Assembly: GCA_001785615.1 (NCBI GenBank)
Contig: MFUG01000007.1
Span: 1 to 35,932, forward strand
Source of the DNA: Candidatus Nomurabacteria bacterium RIFCSPHIGHO2_02_FULL_42_19
GTDB taxonomy: Bacteria > Patescibacteriota > Minisyncoccia > Phycocordibacterales > UBA9973
Reading direction: 5' to 3'
Length of the DNA stretch: 35,932 bases
The translations under genes were made by a program, and so were the position numbers. Position 1 is the stretch's first letter; every line of letters begins with the position of its first letter. Positions 34,015-35,932 of the stretch are shown here, one piece after another. The notes beneath the pieces were generated by a model that was not told the origin of the DNA, did not search any database, and saw only the letters and a list, made by a program, of their open reading frames with translations.

Positions 34015-35628
34015 TTATAGTTGTTTCTTGTTATGCGCCGGTCGGATAGTGGCTATTCCAGTGCGCTGTAAACGCACCGCCTTCGGGCATCGTTGGTTCG
34101 AGTCCAACCCGGCGCACAAAATAGGACTTCGTGAAGTTTTGGGAAAAGAAAAAGTGTCGGAGCCGTTTTGCCGAACGGCAAAACGGGCAAGAGTGGCCTC
34201 TGCGAATTCGTATTCGGGTTTCCAAATCCAAGAGGGAGATTTTTCGGAAATGAGGCGGTTCGTTCCAATTTTTTGAACAAATTGAGATATCTCGGTTAGA
34301 GATTCCATAGAAGCAATTTTTTCCGCTTGGCATAAGGTTTTTATGTATTCTTTGGCTGGTTCAATCCAGCCAACAATCTGCTTCCGTAGAAGCGACTCCT
34401 TTTCATTTTTGAGAGATATTTTTTGCTCGACAAATTGCTCCTTTTTCTTGCGATAGGTGTCTTCGTCAATCAGATTGTCCAAATAACCGGAGACCAGTTT
34501 GTCGAGCTTTTCATCTATCAAAAATATTTTCTTTGAGATCGCTTCTGCGGAAACCGTAGCCAATTTTGTTTCTTTCTTTTCTTCAATATCGAGCATGGTG
34601 TGTAATTCACGCGTCCAATCAGTCGGTAAAGCGATTGCTTGCGATTTTTCTATGATTTTCCTTTTCAAATCATTTTCCTGTAAATACTTCTCACTACAAG
34701 CTCCATGCTTCCTTGTGCAACGATAATATCTGTAAGTGCCACCATTACCATGTGTCCATTGTGCTGTAATCATAGAACCACATGAGCAATGGAAAAGTCC
34801 AACGAAAGGAAAATCATGTTTTGATTTTGTTTTGCGAGGGCGACTTATCTCTCGCAAAACTTCCGCAACTTTCTCAAACAATCGCCTTGTAATGAGGGGC
34901 TGGAATTTTCCTTCATACACTTCGCCATTCCATTTCATTACGCCCATATACAATTCATTGCAAAGAAAATGTAGAATGGCAAAATTGGATTTTACTTTTC
35001 CCTTAGTCAATTTAGCAAAGTATTCAGCAATACTCTGAAAGGTATGTTTTCCAGTGGCATACTCGGCAAAAACCTTTTTGACAATTTTGGCTTCTCTGGG
35101 TTCTGGCACAATATTGCGAAGTCTGTGGTCATAGATGTAGCCAAAAGGTTTTTGGCCGGGCCAGCCGCCCTGCCGAAGTTTAGCGCGATTTCCTCGCCGA
35201 ACATTTTCGGACAGATTGTCTATGTAATATTTGGCATTAGAAAGAGCGATGGAGAGAAAAAACTTTCCCGATGGCGAATTATCAAAAACAGATGTTGGAA
35301 ACTTCAAATCGGCAAGTTTTCCAGTGTCTAATAAATATATTAACCGTCCGCCATCGACAGAGTTTCTAGACAATCTGTCCGTATGCCACGCCAAAATACC
35401 GAACTGATGAGGAAGACCTACTTCGATTTTGTCGAGCAGATTGTTGAAAACTTCTCGTCCGGGAATTTTAGCCGTTTTCTTCTCGATAAAAGTTTCAATA
35501 ATCTCTAACTTTTCACGCTCGGCAAATTCTCGAAGCTCAGTCATCTGAGCTTCGAGAGAAAGAACCTGACGGTCTTCCTCATCAGTACTTTTACGAATGT
35601 AGATGTAATATTTTGTCGTGGTTTCCAT
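34015..35628 (-). CDS. large serine recombinase (resolvase + recombinase + zinc ribbon)
   Basis: YYIYIRKSTDEEDRQVLSLEAQ, GILAWHTDRLSRNSVDGG, GGWPGQKPFGYIYD, GLFHCSCGSMITAQWTHGNGGTYRYYRC. The C-terminus runs antisense through tRNA-Tyr. Confidence 0.92.
   Translation of the reverse strand: METTTKYYIYIRKSTDEEDRQVLSLEAQMTELREFAEREKLEIIETFIEKKTAKIPGREVFNNLLDKIEVGLPHQFGILAWHTDRLSRNSVDGGRLIYLLDTGKLADLKFPTSVFDNSPSGKFFLSIALSNAKYYIDNLSENVRRGNRAKLRQGGWPGQKPFGYIYDHRLRNIVPEPREAKIVKKVFAEYATGKHTFQSIAEYFAKLTKGKVKSNFAILHFLCNELYMGVMKWNGEVYEGKFQPLITRRLFEKVAEVLREISRPRKTKSKHDFPFVGLFHCSCGSMITAQWTHGNGGTYRYYRCTRKHGACSEKYLQENDLKRKIIEKSQAIALPTDWTRELHTMLDIEEKKETKLATVSAEAISKKIFLIDEKLDKLVSGYLDNLIDEDTYRKKKEQFVEQKISLKNEKESLLRKQIVGWIEPAKEYIKTLCQAEKIASMESLTEISQFVQKIGTNRLISEKSPSWIWKPEYEFAEATLARFAVRQNGSDTFSFPKTSRSPILCAGLDSNQRCPKAVRLQRTGIATIRPAHNKKQL
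34035..34116 (+). tRNA. tRNA-Tyr(GTA)
   Basis: Class II cloverleaf; anticodon loop ctGTAaa; acceptor gcgccgg/ccggcgc. Confidence 0.94.
34114..34263. repeat. left arm of about 150-bp inverted repeat
   Basis: gcacaaaataggacttcgtgaag...ggcggttcgt matches the reverse complement of 35716-35865 with about 5 mismatches. Confidence 0.95.
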
Positions 35629-35715
35629 GGTGATTGGATTTTAATTAGTATAGCAAAAATTGCTTCTTCAAAAAATTGGAAACAAAACTTCTTTTTGTAA
35701 TTTGCTTTGCAAATG

Positions 35716-35865
35716 ACGAACCGCCTCATTTCTGAAAAATCCCCCTCTTGGATTTGGAAACCCGAATACGAATTCGCCCAGTCCACTCTTGCCCGTTTTG
35801 CCGTTCGGCAAAACGGCTCCGACACTTTTTCTTTTCCCAAAACTTCACGAAGTCCTATTTTGTGC
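35716..35865. repeat. right arm of about 150-bp inverted repeat; encodes a recombinase C-terminal tail remnant on +
   Basis: ORF NRLISEKSPSWIWKPEYEFAQSTLARFAVRQNGSDTFSFPKTSRSPIL parallels the C-terminus of the intact recombinase. Confidence 0.95.
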
Positions 35866-35932
35866 TCTTTAATTAACTTTGCTCGAACCTATTTTAGCAA
35901 GAATTAAGGAGTGTTCCTAATCGCACGCTCGG

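Larger units (their letters stand above)
34114..35865. mobile_element. putative recombinase-bearing mobile element abutting tRNA-Tyr
   Basis: Serine recombinase flanked by near-identical inverted repeats, with one boundary at the tRNA 3' end. Confidence 0.6.

Noticed and set aside
34031-34333. Minus-strand ORFs with RVGLEPTMPEGGAF / GWTRTNDARRR peptides near 34031-34333
   Set aside because: Antisense translations of tRNA-Tyr and overlaps of the recombinase; this peptide style is a known tRNA artefact.
34015-35865. Prophage or full integrative element
   Set aside because: Only a recombinase and inverted repeats are seen; no capsid, terminase, replication or conjugation genes.

Overview
The window is a gene-dense, mostly AT-rich bacterial segment that looks like Candidate Phyla Radiation / Patescibacteria (Parcubacteria-like). 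This is inferred from gene content and style; no search was run. It carries the 3' end of a 16S rRNA gene, seven tRNA genes (Ala-GGC, Pro-CGG, Leu-TAG, Lys-CTT, Leu-TAA, Cys-GCA, Tyr-GTA), housekeeping genes (secA, murE-murD-murC, rpsA, gyrA, rbfA-infB, a cysteine desulfurase, a ClpB-type ATPase), an array of VirB2/TrbC-like pilin paralogs with an orphan solute-binding protein, a LAGLIDADG endonuclease ORF wedged between two tRNA genes, and a large serine recombinase next to tRNA-Tyr flanked by about 150-bp inverted repeats. The most striking signals are: (1) the 16S 3' tail lacks the CCUCC anti-Shine-Dalgarno core, while at least 14 gene starts have a -10 box ending 6-8 nt before the ATG, as expected for leaderless mRNAs; (2) a contrasting set of GC-rich genes for small membrane proteins that carry 5' hairpins and strong SD motifs; (3) a family of tandem palindromes (TCCCGAC..GTCGGGA) found both between genes and in-frame inside secA and infB; (4) several palindromes overlapping promoters, including twin 28-bp palindromes bracketing a winged-helix regulator.
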